Shown one piece after another: positions 11,101 through 21,289 of a DNA stretch of 64,000 bases. Both the position numbers and the translations under genes were made by a program. The first letter of the stretch is position 1, and each line of letters opens with the position of its first letter. The notes beneath the pieces are model-generated. The model was not told the DNA's origin. It was given only the letters and a program-made list of their open reading frames with translations, and did no database searches. This DNA is from Strigops habroptila (Eukaryota; Chordata; Aves; Psittaciformes; Psittacidae): positions 22,330,744 to 22,394,743 of the forward strand of contig NC_044288.2 in the NCBI RefSeq assembly GCF_004027225.2, written 5' to 3'.

Positions 11101-11661
11101 CCCCAAAGTTCTGGAAGAGTCGAAAGGATGAACCAAACTTTAAAACATCAATTATCAAAATTGATGATTGAAACTAAAATGTCATGGATAAAATGTCTTC
11201 CTTTGGCTCTGTTGAATATTAGAACTATGCCAAATTCAACAACTGGGATCTCACCTTTCGAGATGTTATATGGAATGCCCTATACTCAAGGGCTACCAAT
11301 TAGTCACCCTAAATTGGAGGATGTGACTATCCAACATTATATCACATTTTGAATAAAAATATGCAAGAACTCAGAGCCAAAGGAATGCTAGCTCAAAGCA
11401 CTCCTTTGGAATTTTCAATACATAATATCCAACCTGGGGACAATGTCCTAATGAAAACTTGGAGAGAGTTTGGCCCCTCGTTGGGAAGGACCTTTTCTTG
11501 TTCTTCTAACCACAGAAACAGGAATCCGAACAGCAGAGAAAGGATGGACTCATGCGTCTCGGACCAAAGGACCACTCCCAACGACAAAGCCGAATGATCG
11601 GAGGGTAACATCTCTACCTGGCGAGCTAAAGTTAAAATTTGAGCGTAAGGCAAATGTCTAG
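8159..11661 (+). pseudogene. pol: Retroviral pro-pol (protease, reverse transcriptase, RNase H, integrase), disrupted
   Basis: The frame continues from gag after the UAG. The protease catalytic motif DTGA is at 8258-8269. Reverse transcriptase has LPQGF and the YVDD catalytic box (9125-9136). An RNase H domain covers roughly 10030-10440 (VDAS, ACELYAL, FTDSKYA). Integrase has an HHCC zinc site (residues around 10642-10755), catalytic D, D and E with 35 residues between the last two (D at about 11014, E at about 11122), and a GPF-type C-terminal motif near 11485. Lesions are TGA 9392-9394, a frameshift near 9600-9630, TGA 10045-10047, TAA 10384-10386, a shift and stop near 11349-11352, and another shift near 11465. 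Several stops look like single transitions. The catalytic residues remain, but the polyprotein cannot be made. Confidence 0.93.
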
Positions 11662-11797
11662 GAAAATCAGGTGTTTAGAAAAGATTGTAATTGTTATCCT
11701 TTTGTTTATATTGAATATAATTATTGTGAAGAGAGGTGATATTATCATTGTTACAGTGGGTACCCCCCAAAGGGATTATGCCCCGAGTGTACACTAA
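11654..11797 (+). CDS. Small hydrophobic reading frame overlapping the pol end (47 aa), function unknown
   Basis: An ATG at 11654 opens a 47-codon frame that overlaps the last 8 bases of pol and stops at TAA 11795. Residues about 11-25 form one strongly hydrophobic isoleucine/leucine-rich segment flanked by basic residues, like a signal anchor or signal peptide. Gammaretroviral env genes commonly start by overlapping the end of pol, so this may be a remnant of the env leader. It could also be a small accessory membrane protein. The distinct env signal sequence at 12133 argues that it is separate. It may be chance in AT-rich DNA. Confidence 0.35.
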   Translation: MSRKIRCLEKIVIVILLFILNIIIVKRGDIIIVTVGTPQRDYAPSVH

Positions 11798-12132
11798 CTA
11801 AACAAACTTTGACTAATACATTATTCAAATTTATAGTACGGGTAGGGATAGTAAAGAAGAATTCCAAAGATTGGTGGGAATTATTTCTGAACGGAACTTA
11901 AGGAGGCTTAAATAGTCCAACGAGTATCAAAATATTGAGTGTTGCAAACGAAATCGAGTTCCCTGTGGTATCAAAGCTGATTAAGCTAAAAATTGGGAAA
12001 TCATTAAACTCCGGCATGAGAAACGGCGGAGTTCGTATGGTACCCCTGAAGATCACCCCTGCTGCCGAGAAGACAGTACACCTCGCTGCCGGACGCAGCC
12101 CGGTAGGCGAAGGAGGCAGAGGAGTAAAAAGA
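11798..12132 (+). other. Pol-env spacer of the provirus
   Basis: An open stretch in phase with the env start codon runs from 11935 to 12133 without a stop and contains a more GC-rich segment (12010-12125). It could be an N-terminal env extension or untranslated leader. No domain was recognised. Confidence 0.5.
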
Positions 12133-14101
12133 ATGTGGGGCTTGATAATCACAATCTTTCTAGTGATCTTTCCCCACTATGGGATTGCCGACTCATGTTC
12201 AAAATGTTATCAAAATGTTAAATTTGGACAAACAGTGACTCAGTTGTTTGTGTTTCACACTCACATCAATACCGGATGCTATAACCAAGGACAATTAGAA
12301 TCTTGCAAATTTGGTGATAAAGATCTTTGGGTAGCAACAAATTTAGGAGCATGAACTGGACGAGTTACAACCAGAACTGGTAGCTGTCACCGTGGAGAAA
12401 ATGATATATGTTTCACCAAATCAGGAATGTGGGGATATTCTGATGGTGGGGGTGTACAAGATCGATTTAAGGAAGAAATGGTAAAAAATGCTACTAAAAG
12501 GATAAAAGAATCCCAGGCTAATCCCTCTCAGAGACACTCGCCTAGTCAATTATATGAAAGGATTAAAAGTAGGCTTTAGTGAATAAGACCTTCCTACCTT
12601 AGGAATGAATCTATATGTAGATCTGATGCAGAGAATAGCGAATGAATTAAACGTATCAAATTGTTGGATCTGTGGAGGATCTCAGATGACAGAGCAATGG
12701 TCCTGGAGAGGAGAAGGAGTAGACCCTCACCAATTAATACTTTGGAATAATACACATAAAACCACAGAACAGAGACCTGAAGGTTGGGTATTGGCTGATC
12801 AGGTTTTGGGGCAACTATGTGTATCTAGAGAAGGAAGTAATTTTACTCGTTATGTGGGACATACTCCCTGTAAGATGATATTGATCACCAACTCTACGCA
12901 AATATATAATACCAGTAATGTGTGGCGGCCGAAACCACCAAAAGGATACTGGTCTCGACAGTGTGATAATAATGAAGCAACATGTTGGAAGAATTTAACT
13001 ATGGCTAATCCATTCCATGAAATAGAGGATTTAAAACCTTTTTGGGAAACGCCTGGACAGTCAAAAAGTGATTGGAGAGCCCCTGATGGTCTGTTTTGGA
13101 TATGTGGACAGAGAGCATTTAGTAGACTACCGAAGAAGTGGAGAGGGACTTGTACAATTGGCATAATACAACCAGCCTTTTTCTTGTTGCCAAAACAAAA
13201 GGGTAATCAGTTAGGAAGACCATTATATGAAACCCTTGGACGAGTAAAAAGAACGATAAGGGTAGGGGGTGATCAGAATTGGAATGAAGAGGAATGGCCA
13301 CCCCAGAGAATAATAGAATATTATGATCCAGCTACTTGGGCTCAAGATGGGAGCTGGGGCTATAGAACACCTATATATATGTTAAACCGTATCATTAGAT
13401 TTCAAGCAGTAGTAGAAATAATAACCAATCAAACTGCACGGGCGTTGGAACTAATAGCTAAGCAATTATCACAAACAAGAACTATGGTCTATCAGAATCG
13501 ATTAGCTTTAGATTATCTATTAGCAGAAGAAGGGGGGGTATGTGGAAAATTTAATACTTCAGAATGTTGTTTAGCAATAGATGATAATGGACAGGCAATA
13601 ACGAAGATAGCAGAAGAAATAAAGAGAATTGCCCATGTACCAGTACAAAGATGGAACTCACTTTTAGATGATAATTGGTGGAACAATCTGTTTGGGGATG
13701 CTTGGTGGAAGAAAGCCGGATTTATAATTGCATGTTCATTGTTAGGGTTGTTATTTTTATCCTGTATGATTCCATGCCTTATAAGATTAATCCATTCAGT
13801 AGTACAAGGAATGCAAATAACAGCTATGCCATTAGATCCAGAGAAGGCAACTAAAGGAAAAACTCATTCCTTAATGGTACTAAAAACTAAAAAGACTCCA
13901 ATACTAGAAGCCAAGACACAAATCAATGAGTTACACAAAAACAAAGGGGGGAATTGTGAAATACACAAGAATGATTTGTGTCAACAATTTAAGAATCCTT
14001 GCAAACATTGTACTTTATGTAACTATTGTACTATGTGTGGAGAACACTGGGAATCATGTTTGTGTAATTTTGATGGGGGGGTAAAAGAAGCAGAAGAATA
14101 G
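12133..14101 (+). pseudogene. env: Retroviral env, disrupted in SU; C-terminus runs into the 3' LTR
   Basis: Env would encode the SU and TM membrane glycoproteins. ATG 12133 begins a signal-peptide-like hydrophobic stretch. SU is broken by TGA 12352-12354, a frame change between about 12400 and 12550, and TAA 12584-12586. From 12587 the frame is open to TAG 14099-14101. The open part holds CWIC (near 12662), several N-X-S/T sites, an RVKR furin-type cleavage site (about 13241-13252), an LDYLL immunosuppressive-like segment, a C-X7-C-C motif (about 13541-13570), a membrane span (about 13718-13780) and a long cytoplasmic tail. The final 48 residues, with nine cysteines, are encoded inside the LTR. 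No hydrophobic fusion peptide follows the cleavage site directly. Confidence 0.9.
13943..13953 (+). other. Polypurine tract
   Basis: AAAGGGGGGAA lies immediately before the 3' LTR, where plus-strand DNA synthesis is primed. The same bases are coding here, as part of the env tail. Confidence 0.85.
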
Positions 14102-14534
14102 GAATTGCATTGTTTAAACTGCCGAATTGCTTAAATATTAGAGTGGTTAAGGAAGGGTTGGGCAAACAGGGGGTACATCCTGCTGTGAAACAGTGTGAAA
14201 CTTAAGTGCCCACGTAAGGAGTGGAAATATACAGGGCTGAGGGGAGTTCTGCAACAGCTGCCACATCTGCAACTGGAGATTAAGCCCCAGCAGCAAGTAG
14301 AAGAGACACGTTGACATAAGAGTAAAGAAGATAACAAGAGTGGCTGAACCCCAAAAGAACCAAGCCGTGGACCAAGGAGTATAAAAGATCGGACCTCAGA
14401 AACCCCAGTGTGCGTCATTGCGGAGCGGAGAGTCCCCGGCGCACCCAGCGCTGCTTGCTTATTGCCTCTCGATGTTAATCAATTGTAATAAAATAAGTAA
14501 ACCAAACTCTGGCTGAGACTGAATAATTATAACA
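13955..14534 (+). repeat. 3' LTR of the endogenous retrovirus (580 bp)
   Basis: Same ends and length as the 5' LTR, with a TATA box at 14380-14386 and AATAAA at 14487-14492. The first 168 bp are identical to the 5' LTR and the 13 substitutions lie downstream. The env stop codon is at 14099-14101, so 147 bp of U3 are coding. Confidence 0.95.
14487..14492 (+). terminator. Proviral poly(A) signal (3' LTR)
   Basis: AATAAA in the R region of the 3' LTR, expected to terminate the proviral transcript before it reads into the MATR3 3' flank. Confidence 0.75.
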
Positions 14535-14538
14535 TCTC
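14535..14538. repeat. Target-site duplication, right copy (TCTC)
   Basis: Matches the four bases before the 5' LTR (5517-5520), supporting an intact, unrecombined insertion. Confidence 0.75.
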
Positions 14539-17529
14539 CTTTGTCCATCCCTTTTTTTATTCGTAAAGGTGGAAATGACTCCGTCAGACACTACCCTCTA
14601 AAACCATGGCGCAGGGCCATGTCCTCACCCATCCTCTCAAAGACCCTGCCTAAGCACGAGCTTTTCCCCCCCTCTGATCTCTTGCAAGGGAAGCAAACGG
14701 GCACCGTTAGAGTTAAAAGCCCTTTGCTCCCTCCAAGCTGACTTGCTCTGCAGTCGAAAGGCAGCATCACACAACCTCCTCGGCTCAGCGCCCACTCGAG
14801 ATGAGGGACTCGTGGGACAACCACTGCAAAACGCGGCAGGCAGCAGGGAGACGTCCCTGTGTGCACTGTGAATCGGCATGGAGCCGCGCAGCCATGCGTC
14901 ACCTTGGAGAACGCTGGCACCCTCAGTGGCTGAGCCGTGAGGGGGCTGCTGAGGCGCACCCCAGCTCCGCTCTTACACCCGCTGCCAGGCGGGGAAGGCT
15001 CGGGCGCTGCGGGCACAGGCGCGTGGGCCGCGCCGCGAGCAGGAGCGGGGCTGTGTGAGGAGAGCGATTCATTAACATTTCTCTGCTCAGCCCCTCGCTT
15101 CCTTCCTTCCTTCCTCCTCGCTTTCCGTAAGGGAGAACCGACTGCACAAAGTCTGGGGTGTCTCAGGTTTCCTGGGGACACATTCTCCTGTTTATGCTGG
15201 TTTTATTGGTCACCATTACTAACTTGTTTCCAGGGCCTTAAAGCTTTATAGCCTGTCACACCCTCACTAAATGCTTATCTCCTAGCCAAGTACAACCTTA
15301 AAACACCCCTGCAAGGATCACCCTTAAAAAATCAAACCTCCCATGCTCTAACTACTCATATTTCACAGCTATTTCCAACTCTATTTTATACGAAGTCCAG
15401 CATGAAACCTAGCTTTATAACGGAGGCTACTCCTTCTACTTATGGCCCTGTTGCACCTCTGATGAATTACACACAGAGCAAAGAGGCAACAGCCTCTAGA
15501 GTGACTTTTCTGAGTTGAAATTCATATATGAAAGCTGGCATCTAAATTGCAGAACACCCAATATTTCACACTCCAGCCCTGCTTTCCATCACCTCTTGAC
15601 AGAGTAGATGCAATTCTAAAGAGTGTGCAGCCTGTGGCAAGAGCACATATCAATCTGCCACCAAAACACATCCCGGCATCTGCCCTCAAGACCAAGTTAT
15701 TCCAATGCGTTTTTATCAGAAATCAGCACAAGGCACGTAGCCATGGACTGGGTTGGGTTGAAGGGACCTTAAAGCTCCTCCAGTTCCAACTCCCTGCCAC
15801 GGGCAGGGACACCTTCCACTAGAGCAGGTTGCTCCAAGCCCCTGTGTCCAACCTGGCCTTGAACACTGCCAGGGATGGGGCAGCCACAGCTCCTCTGGGC
15901 ACCCTGTGCCAGCGCCTCAGCACCCTCACAGGGAAGAGCTTCTGCCTCAGAGCTCATCTCAATCTCCCCTCGGGTAGGTTAAAGCCATTCCCCTTGTCCT
16001 GTCCCTACAGGACCTCATAAAAATAAACCTCTCCCCCTTACAGAAGGTATCTTGCGGCAGCAGGTTTGATTTCACTTATTTTATGGTGTGTAAAAGCAGC
16101 ATGTTGCACACAGAGGTGTAATGAGTTACATACAACTTATCATGGGTCTGAAATAACAGGCATCTCACCCCTGCCAACACTGAGAGCTGATGGGAGTGAG
16201 AAATATTCTGACTCTTCAGTTGGACTCTGCCACAATTACTTTACAGCTGGGAATTCTTTATGTTTAGATACCAAACATGATGTAACATCCTCCTAGCTTA
16301 AACCCCAGCACTTACACAGGTTAGCATTTACAACAGGCTGAGGAGCAAGATCACAAACTGCACAGCTACTTACGATGCAGGTGGTGGTTAAGGAAAGGCT
16401 ACTTTAAAAATAAACCCCACAGAGCTGTGGTATTTCCATGCATTAATCTGAACTGCATGGGGTAAGGAAACTTAAAATGCATGGGGGAGGTGGAGATCTT
16501 CAAAAATGAATTATCTACCATCTTTAGAAAGGGGGATGACTACCAAACACTCACTGCTTTGAAGTCAAGTCCTCCGCTTGGCTGATGAACTAAGCAGCTT
16601 CTTGGAGGCAGATGAACCACAAATGTCATCATGAGCATGAGGGGGACCAAGCACATCCCTCTATGACGTAGTCAAACCAGAACTGACCCCAGGGCTGCTG
16701 TTGCTCTCTTTCAGGGGCCTATGAAAGGTGGGGGGGAGTTTTAAGACTGCATCTCTGCATTGGCTTTAATCAATTTCACACAAACAGAATTTAGCAAACT
16801 GATGAGCGCAGTGTACAAAGCAGTAACTTATCTCTGTGAAAGTGCAAGAATGAGTCACTGCATGATAAGATTCCTGAATTTGGATATGCCATTTGAATAA
16901 AATCTGCACCATCAGCTGCTTATTAGCATTGCACCACTACAGAGAGTCCCCAGAGGAACTGCTGCCATCGCAGGAGGAGACATGCAAGTTCTACTTTACT
17001 CTTGCACAAAAGGGATCACACCTCCCCTTTTTGTGAGGATCCAACAGGAGGAAGTTGCAACTGGAAAGACAAGTTACCAAGACTTCACCTCCACAAAACC
17101 ATCTTGTGTCTGCTAGAGGTAGTTGCTTAACTAAATTAACCACCAAGGTTCAGCCTTCCACATTTGAAAACCCTTCTTTGGCACTGAAGCCTCCCTGAAA
17201 TTCAGGTTGGAGGAGGCATCCCTATTCCTATTTATCCACATGAACATGCTGTGTCTTCAACTTCAGCTTTGATGGAGGCACCGTTAACACTCAAGAAATA
17301 AAACTGTCAGCAGAATATACCTGCCAGTGTTTTAACAAGTGATATTTTAATTTGTTTGGAAACGAAAGAGGTTTTAGGAAAGAGAAAGAAAAAAAGTAAT
17401 GCAATAAAGCTGCTAACTCACAGGTGTTAAAACATGCAGATTTTAAAAAGAGAGCTAGAGTTTCAGTGGGGTATCATGAACACAGGAGGCAAGAGTTCAG
17501 TAACACACTGGTTAACATGCCAAACAGCT
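14539..17529. other. Intergenic between the provirus and the MATR3 3' end
   Basis: Non-coding as far as I can see. A moderately GC-rich stretch (about 14750-15060) and a TTCC microsatellite (about 15095-15115) are present, along with one CR1 copy listed separately. The open frames here have no recognisable protein character. Confidence 0.6.
15745..16018 (-). repeat. CR1 LINE 3' fragment
   Basis: This is the reverse complement of the CR1 3' region found repeatedly in the window (TGGAAGGTGTCCCTGCC, TTGAACACTGCCAGGGATGG and neighbours). It is truncated at its 5' side near CTGTCCCTACAGG. Confidence 0.9.
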
Positions 17530-18568
17530 ATAACAAAGTACTGGCGCCTAGCTTTATTTATTGGTAAATCACTTTAGTAACCTTTAGAATTCACAAATAA
17601 GCAGTAAATAACAAAACCTACAGATAAACACAGGTTACACATGCAAATATTCCTGTCCACATCTCACATGTGCAGGTAACATTAAGAGCACAATTCTAAA
17701 GATTCTTGACGAAACCAGGTTTTAACCAAAAATGGGTTTAAAATGCAGGTATGAAAAAATTACATGTGAAGAATATAAAGATACCTTTTTACAGTTCAGG
17801 ACTCGAATGCTGCTTTTGGATGTGCTAGAGATGTACGACAGCTACAGGATTCAAGTAAAAGCAGGAAGAGCTCAAGGAAATAATACTGGTCAGAGAAGAA
17901 CGGGCATTTACTTTGCACTAAATATACACGGAGTAGCTGAATAGGAAAATCTATCAAGAGCTTAGGGGCAAAAAAAAGCACAAAGTTTTAAAGCTGGCTA
18001 ATCACTACTTCTCCTATTTGCTATATAACAGCAATGACATTAAAAGAAACTGCAATTCAACATTTAAAAATGCAACTTACATTTAAAGACTTTTCAAAAG
18101 TGAAATGCAATGACAGCCTTACACTGGAAATTAAATACCTGCTAGGCTCAGACTGAAACATGGAATGTTCTAGAGAAAATAGAAATACAGTGTTACTTTT
18201 GATTTTTTATTGAGAATGGAATTGAAAGACAATTTCTGAAGCTCAAAAGTAGCAAATTCCACTGAAATGAAGAAGTTTTCTTCCCATAGATGAGCTTTCC
18301 ACAAAGGTGCAAGATTTTTTTCTTTAATAGCTTGAAGTGTCAAAACGAAAACTTGTTGCCATTCTCCCATGAAGAACAGATTTCTGTCATTAACTTAACT
18401 GCAGATGCTTTTTGCTACAACATTTAACACATGAACAGACCTATAATGCCTACTGTATCTCACTAAAACAAAAAAGAATACAGTATTTCCATTTACTACT
18501 GGTACTGCTTTTAAAAAAGATTAACATTAAAAACAAAGCCACTGTTTTCCTTACATCCTTCCTTCCTT
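17530..18568 (-). other. MATR3: MATR3 3' UTR with tandem poly(A) signals
   Basis: After the stop codon (18571-18569) the AT-rich sequence continues for about 1 kb. On the minus strand it reaches an overlapping double signal, AATAAATAAA (17562-17553). Cleavage would fall near 17530-17540. Other poly(A) sites are possible. Confidence 0.6.
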
Positions 18569-18619
18569 TTAAGCTTCTTTCTTTTGCCTGTGGTCTTCTG
18601 CCATTTTATCCAGAATTTT
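18569..18619 (-). CDS. MATR3: MATR3 coding exon 15 (C-terminus and stop)
   Basis: The acceptor TTTTAACAG is followed by 16 codons and TAA. The lysine-rich end (HRQKKEA) corresponds to the EERRQKKET end of mammalian matrin-3. Confidence 0.93.
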   Translation of the reverse strand, partial: KILDKMAEDHRQKKEA

Positions 18620-20170
18620 CTGTTAAAAGAAAAGCAATCATGTTTTGGATATATTTAAATTGCTTCTCACAGTCACAACATCAATAACAGAAACACAAAT
18701 CCAATTCTAAAGTTGTAAAACCTGTGCCTATTAACTGCACAGGTTGTAACTACCAGCCTGGCACTTCTCTGGACGCTGAAGTGGAGCTCCCCTGGATCAC
18801 CACGTTGTTACTGTGTCACTGAACACACAGCCTGCCACCAGGACACACCAGCTGGCAGCCTCTGCACCTCCCTCCCTGCTGGCTGGCCAGCCCACAGAAT
18901 GGCTTCTGATTGTGCAATGGCATCGTGCCAGTGACTGTGCCACTTACCTGGTCAGAATTTGCCCTCTGTAAAACCAGGGACAAAACATCTCCCCTCCCTA
19001 AAGAAGAGTTATCATCTATTTTGTTACTCTTACTGCTCCCGCAGTGACCAAGACTCCCAGCTGGAGAAGTGCCATTGCCAAACAAAAGCTGCATTTCCCC
19101 CCTTTCCTCCCTCCCCAGTTCTAGAACCACACAGGTGTTAGGACATCATTCAAGCACAGCTCGCTAGTCATTTGTGCCATGGAAAAAGCAAATCAAACGA
19201 GGTGTAAGTGGCAAAGTTAATAACTCGGGATTATTTCCCCCGCTTCCCCTTTTACATCAAGTCTTTCAAGTCCCATCATCAGGTATCCCAATGGAAAAAA
19301 AAAGAAAACAAAACACGCTATGGGGTGATGGATGAGGTGGGGTTTCTTACTACAAGACTCTGCATGGGAATTGATTTTCTGATCTGCTCCTTGATAATGT
19401 TGTTTGCTTTGTGCCATTTAGTTGTGCCATCTGCCTTCCAAGGTCCTGTATTTTTGTAGGGTTCCCTATTACTGCAAGGGAGAAAGCAAATGCTGTGAGT
19501 GGCATCTGCCAAATGATTTGGCATCTGAGGTGCCACTTTCTGCTCAGACTCCCAGGGTCTGCTTTCAGCTCAATAATCGACTGGGATTAAATCACTTCAT
19601 GTGCACACTGCATTGCTATGAGAGTTTTGTTTAGGATTTCCCCTTCTCAGAGGTGGTATTTAAAAGCAGCTCACGGTACACAAAGATAGAGCAGCAGCAT
19701 TCTCACTCATGCCATGCAATCATGTGATACCTCATCCAATTGGGAATTGTAAAAGATGCTCACAAAATCAGAAGTTGCAAATATGGATTTTTCGTTTTGA
19801 AAGATAGAAAAACTTCAGCTTAAGCTCTGCTGACTGGTTAAAACCACTCTCAAAGGGACAACTGGAAGGGATTTGAGTCATGTGCGTTTACACTGCACCA
19901 CTACTGCTAAGCCTGGCCTTGACTCCAATTGGAATGCCCTCTTTAATCCAGATTTACAAACAAAAATGGTGGAGCCCATCTTTAAAACATGTATCCTGTG
20001 TATTATAGTCACCAGAGGAAGTTTTGAAGAGGTCTAGCTTGAGTTAGAAGTTAGAGAATAAGCCAATTTCCACTCCCTGAACTGCTTTTTTCTTCCTCAG
20101 TGCAGTCTCATTCAGATCTATTCCCCAGGAAAGAATCACGCCATTTAAAATGAACAAGTTTTTGCCTTAC
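18620..20170 (-). other. MATR3: MATR3 intron 14
   Basis: A 1.55-kb intron between donor AAG|GTAAGG and acceptor AACAG. No repeat family or RNA gene was recognised. Confidence 0.7.
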
Positions 20171-20292
20171 CTTCAACTTTTGATAATGAGGAAGGCTGCT
20201 GCAATGGGTCTTTTTTGCAACATCTTCATTTGTGTAGAACAGGGAACACAATTTGCAATAAAACCCTGTTTTGGGTACCACATAATTCACAC
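20171..20292 (-). CDS. MATR3: MATR3 exon 14 (second zinc finger)
   Basis: Residues 846-886. It encodes a matrin-type C2H2 finger, C-X2-C-X13-H-X5-H, within a [16 protein letters not shown] segment typical of the family. It starts in phase 1 from exon 13 and ends AAG|GTAAGG. Confidence 0.97.
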
Positions 20293-20895
20293 CTAGAGAA
20301 GTAAACACCACAAAATAAACTAAGAGATCTACTCTACATCATTTCTTTTAATGTCATATGTCATTTCAGCTGAATCTTAAAACCATAAGTCACTTTACAT
20401 TAAAAGCTGCTTTATCTTTCAAAGTCCTTGGTTTAGTTTAGTCAAGCCAGGGCCTACTAACAACTAAGTATGTGCAGGCTTCTCTTGGATTTTCAAGTTT
20501 AAAATCAATCTTTCAGTTTAAGGGTCCATTTTAGTGGTTTCTTCAAAAGAACAACGTTCTGTGATCAGTTTTGAGTTCTAAGTATTTAGTATGAAGCTGA
20601 ACTAGTACCACTATTGTGATTGGTGCTACTAATTGAACCTGTGTCACTAAAATATACCTCTTCCAATTTAATTTCTACCTAAAGGAAAGTGTTATGGAGA
20701 GCTGTATGAAAATAAAGGGAAAAAAAGAAAGAAAATACTAGGGTTAGGGGAGGAGTGAAGAAAGGGAGAAGAGTGGGAAGCCCTAAAATGACAGGCTCAG
20801 AGGCAATGCGTTGCCAGAAATAAAAGGCAGATGAAATGAGAAATGCTACTGCAATGTACAGAGACATAGCTGAGAAGAACTGGAAAGAGCCTTAC

Positions 20896-21289
20896 CAACA
20901 GGGATGTTTGGCTGGTACGGCCCAATCCTGAATTCATCTGGAACAAGCGCCTTCTCTTGGACACTCTTTGTTTCCTGTTCATCCTGGGGGTCTGTGTTTT
21001 CATGGGTGTTTTTCTCGCTGTCCTGTGCTGTTGTGGTGTCTGAAGCTTCAACGCTTTCAGCCTTCAAGTTATCTTCGGGTTTGGTTCCATTTTCTAAGGT
21101 TTCATTTTCCTGCTCTGCCTCCTCAATCTTGTCTACCTTGATTTCTGCCAAACTATCATCGGTTTTGCCAGCAGATTTCAGCACCAAGCCCGACTTGCGG
21201 AGTTTCTGATGATCCGAATCTTCCTCATCGCCAACCTCATCCAGAGTGACAAAGCCTTCCATGCTCCGTGGAAAGCCTCCCACGTAGCG
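20896..21289 (-). CDS. MATR3: MATR3 exon 13 (acidic region)
   Basis: Begins RYVGGFPRSMEGFVTLDEVG after a CGACAG acceptor. It includes an acidic, low-complexity stretch and ends with FRIGPYQPNIPVG before GTAAGG. It encodes residues about 715-845 and overlaps no other gene. Confidence 0.96.

Larger units (their letters stand above)
5521..14534 (+). mobile_element. Endogenous retrovirus, class I (gamma-like), near complete provirus
   Basis: This is a 9.0-kb provirus with the order LTR, primer binding site, leader, gag, pro-pol, env, polypurine tract, LTR. Class I assignment rests on several features. Gag has a single CCHC zinc knuckle and a PPPY late motif. Gag and pro-pol share a frame and are separated by one TAG. 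The integrase has a GPY/F-type C-terminal module. Env has CWIC in SU and an LDYLL-type immunosuppressive-like segment in TM. The tRNA-Trp primer site is reminiscent of alpharetroviruses and is unusual for this class. It carries at least four frameshifts and five premature stops, so no full structural gene is open. It lies antisense to both flanking host genes. Confidence 0.95.

Noticed and set aside
14591-15181. A 196-codon minus-strand frame next to the 3' LTR
   Set aside because: It extends over a GC-rich unique stretch with no domain, and no splice or promoter support was seen.
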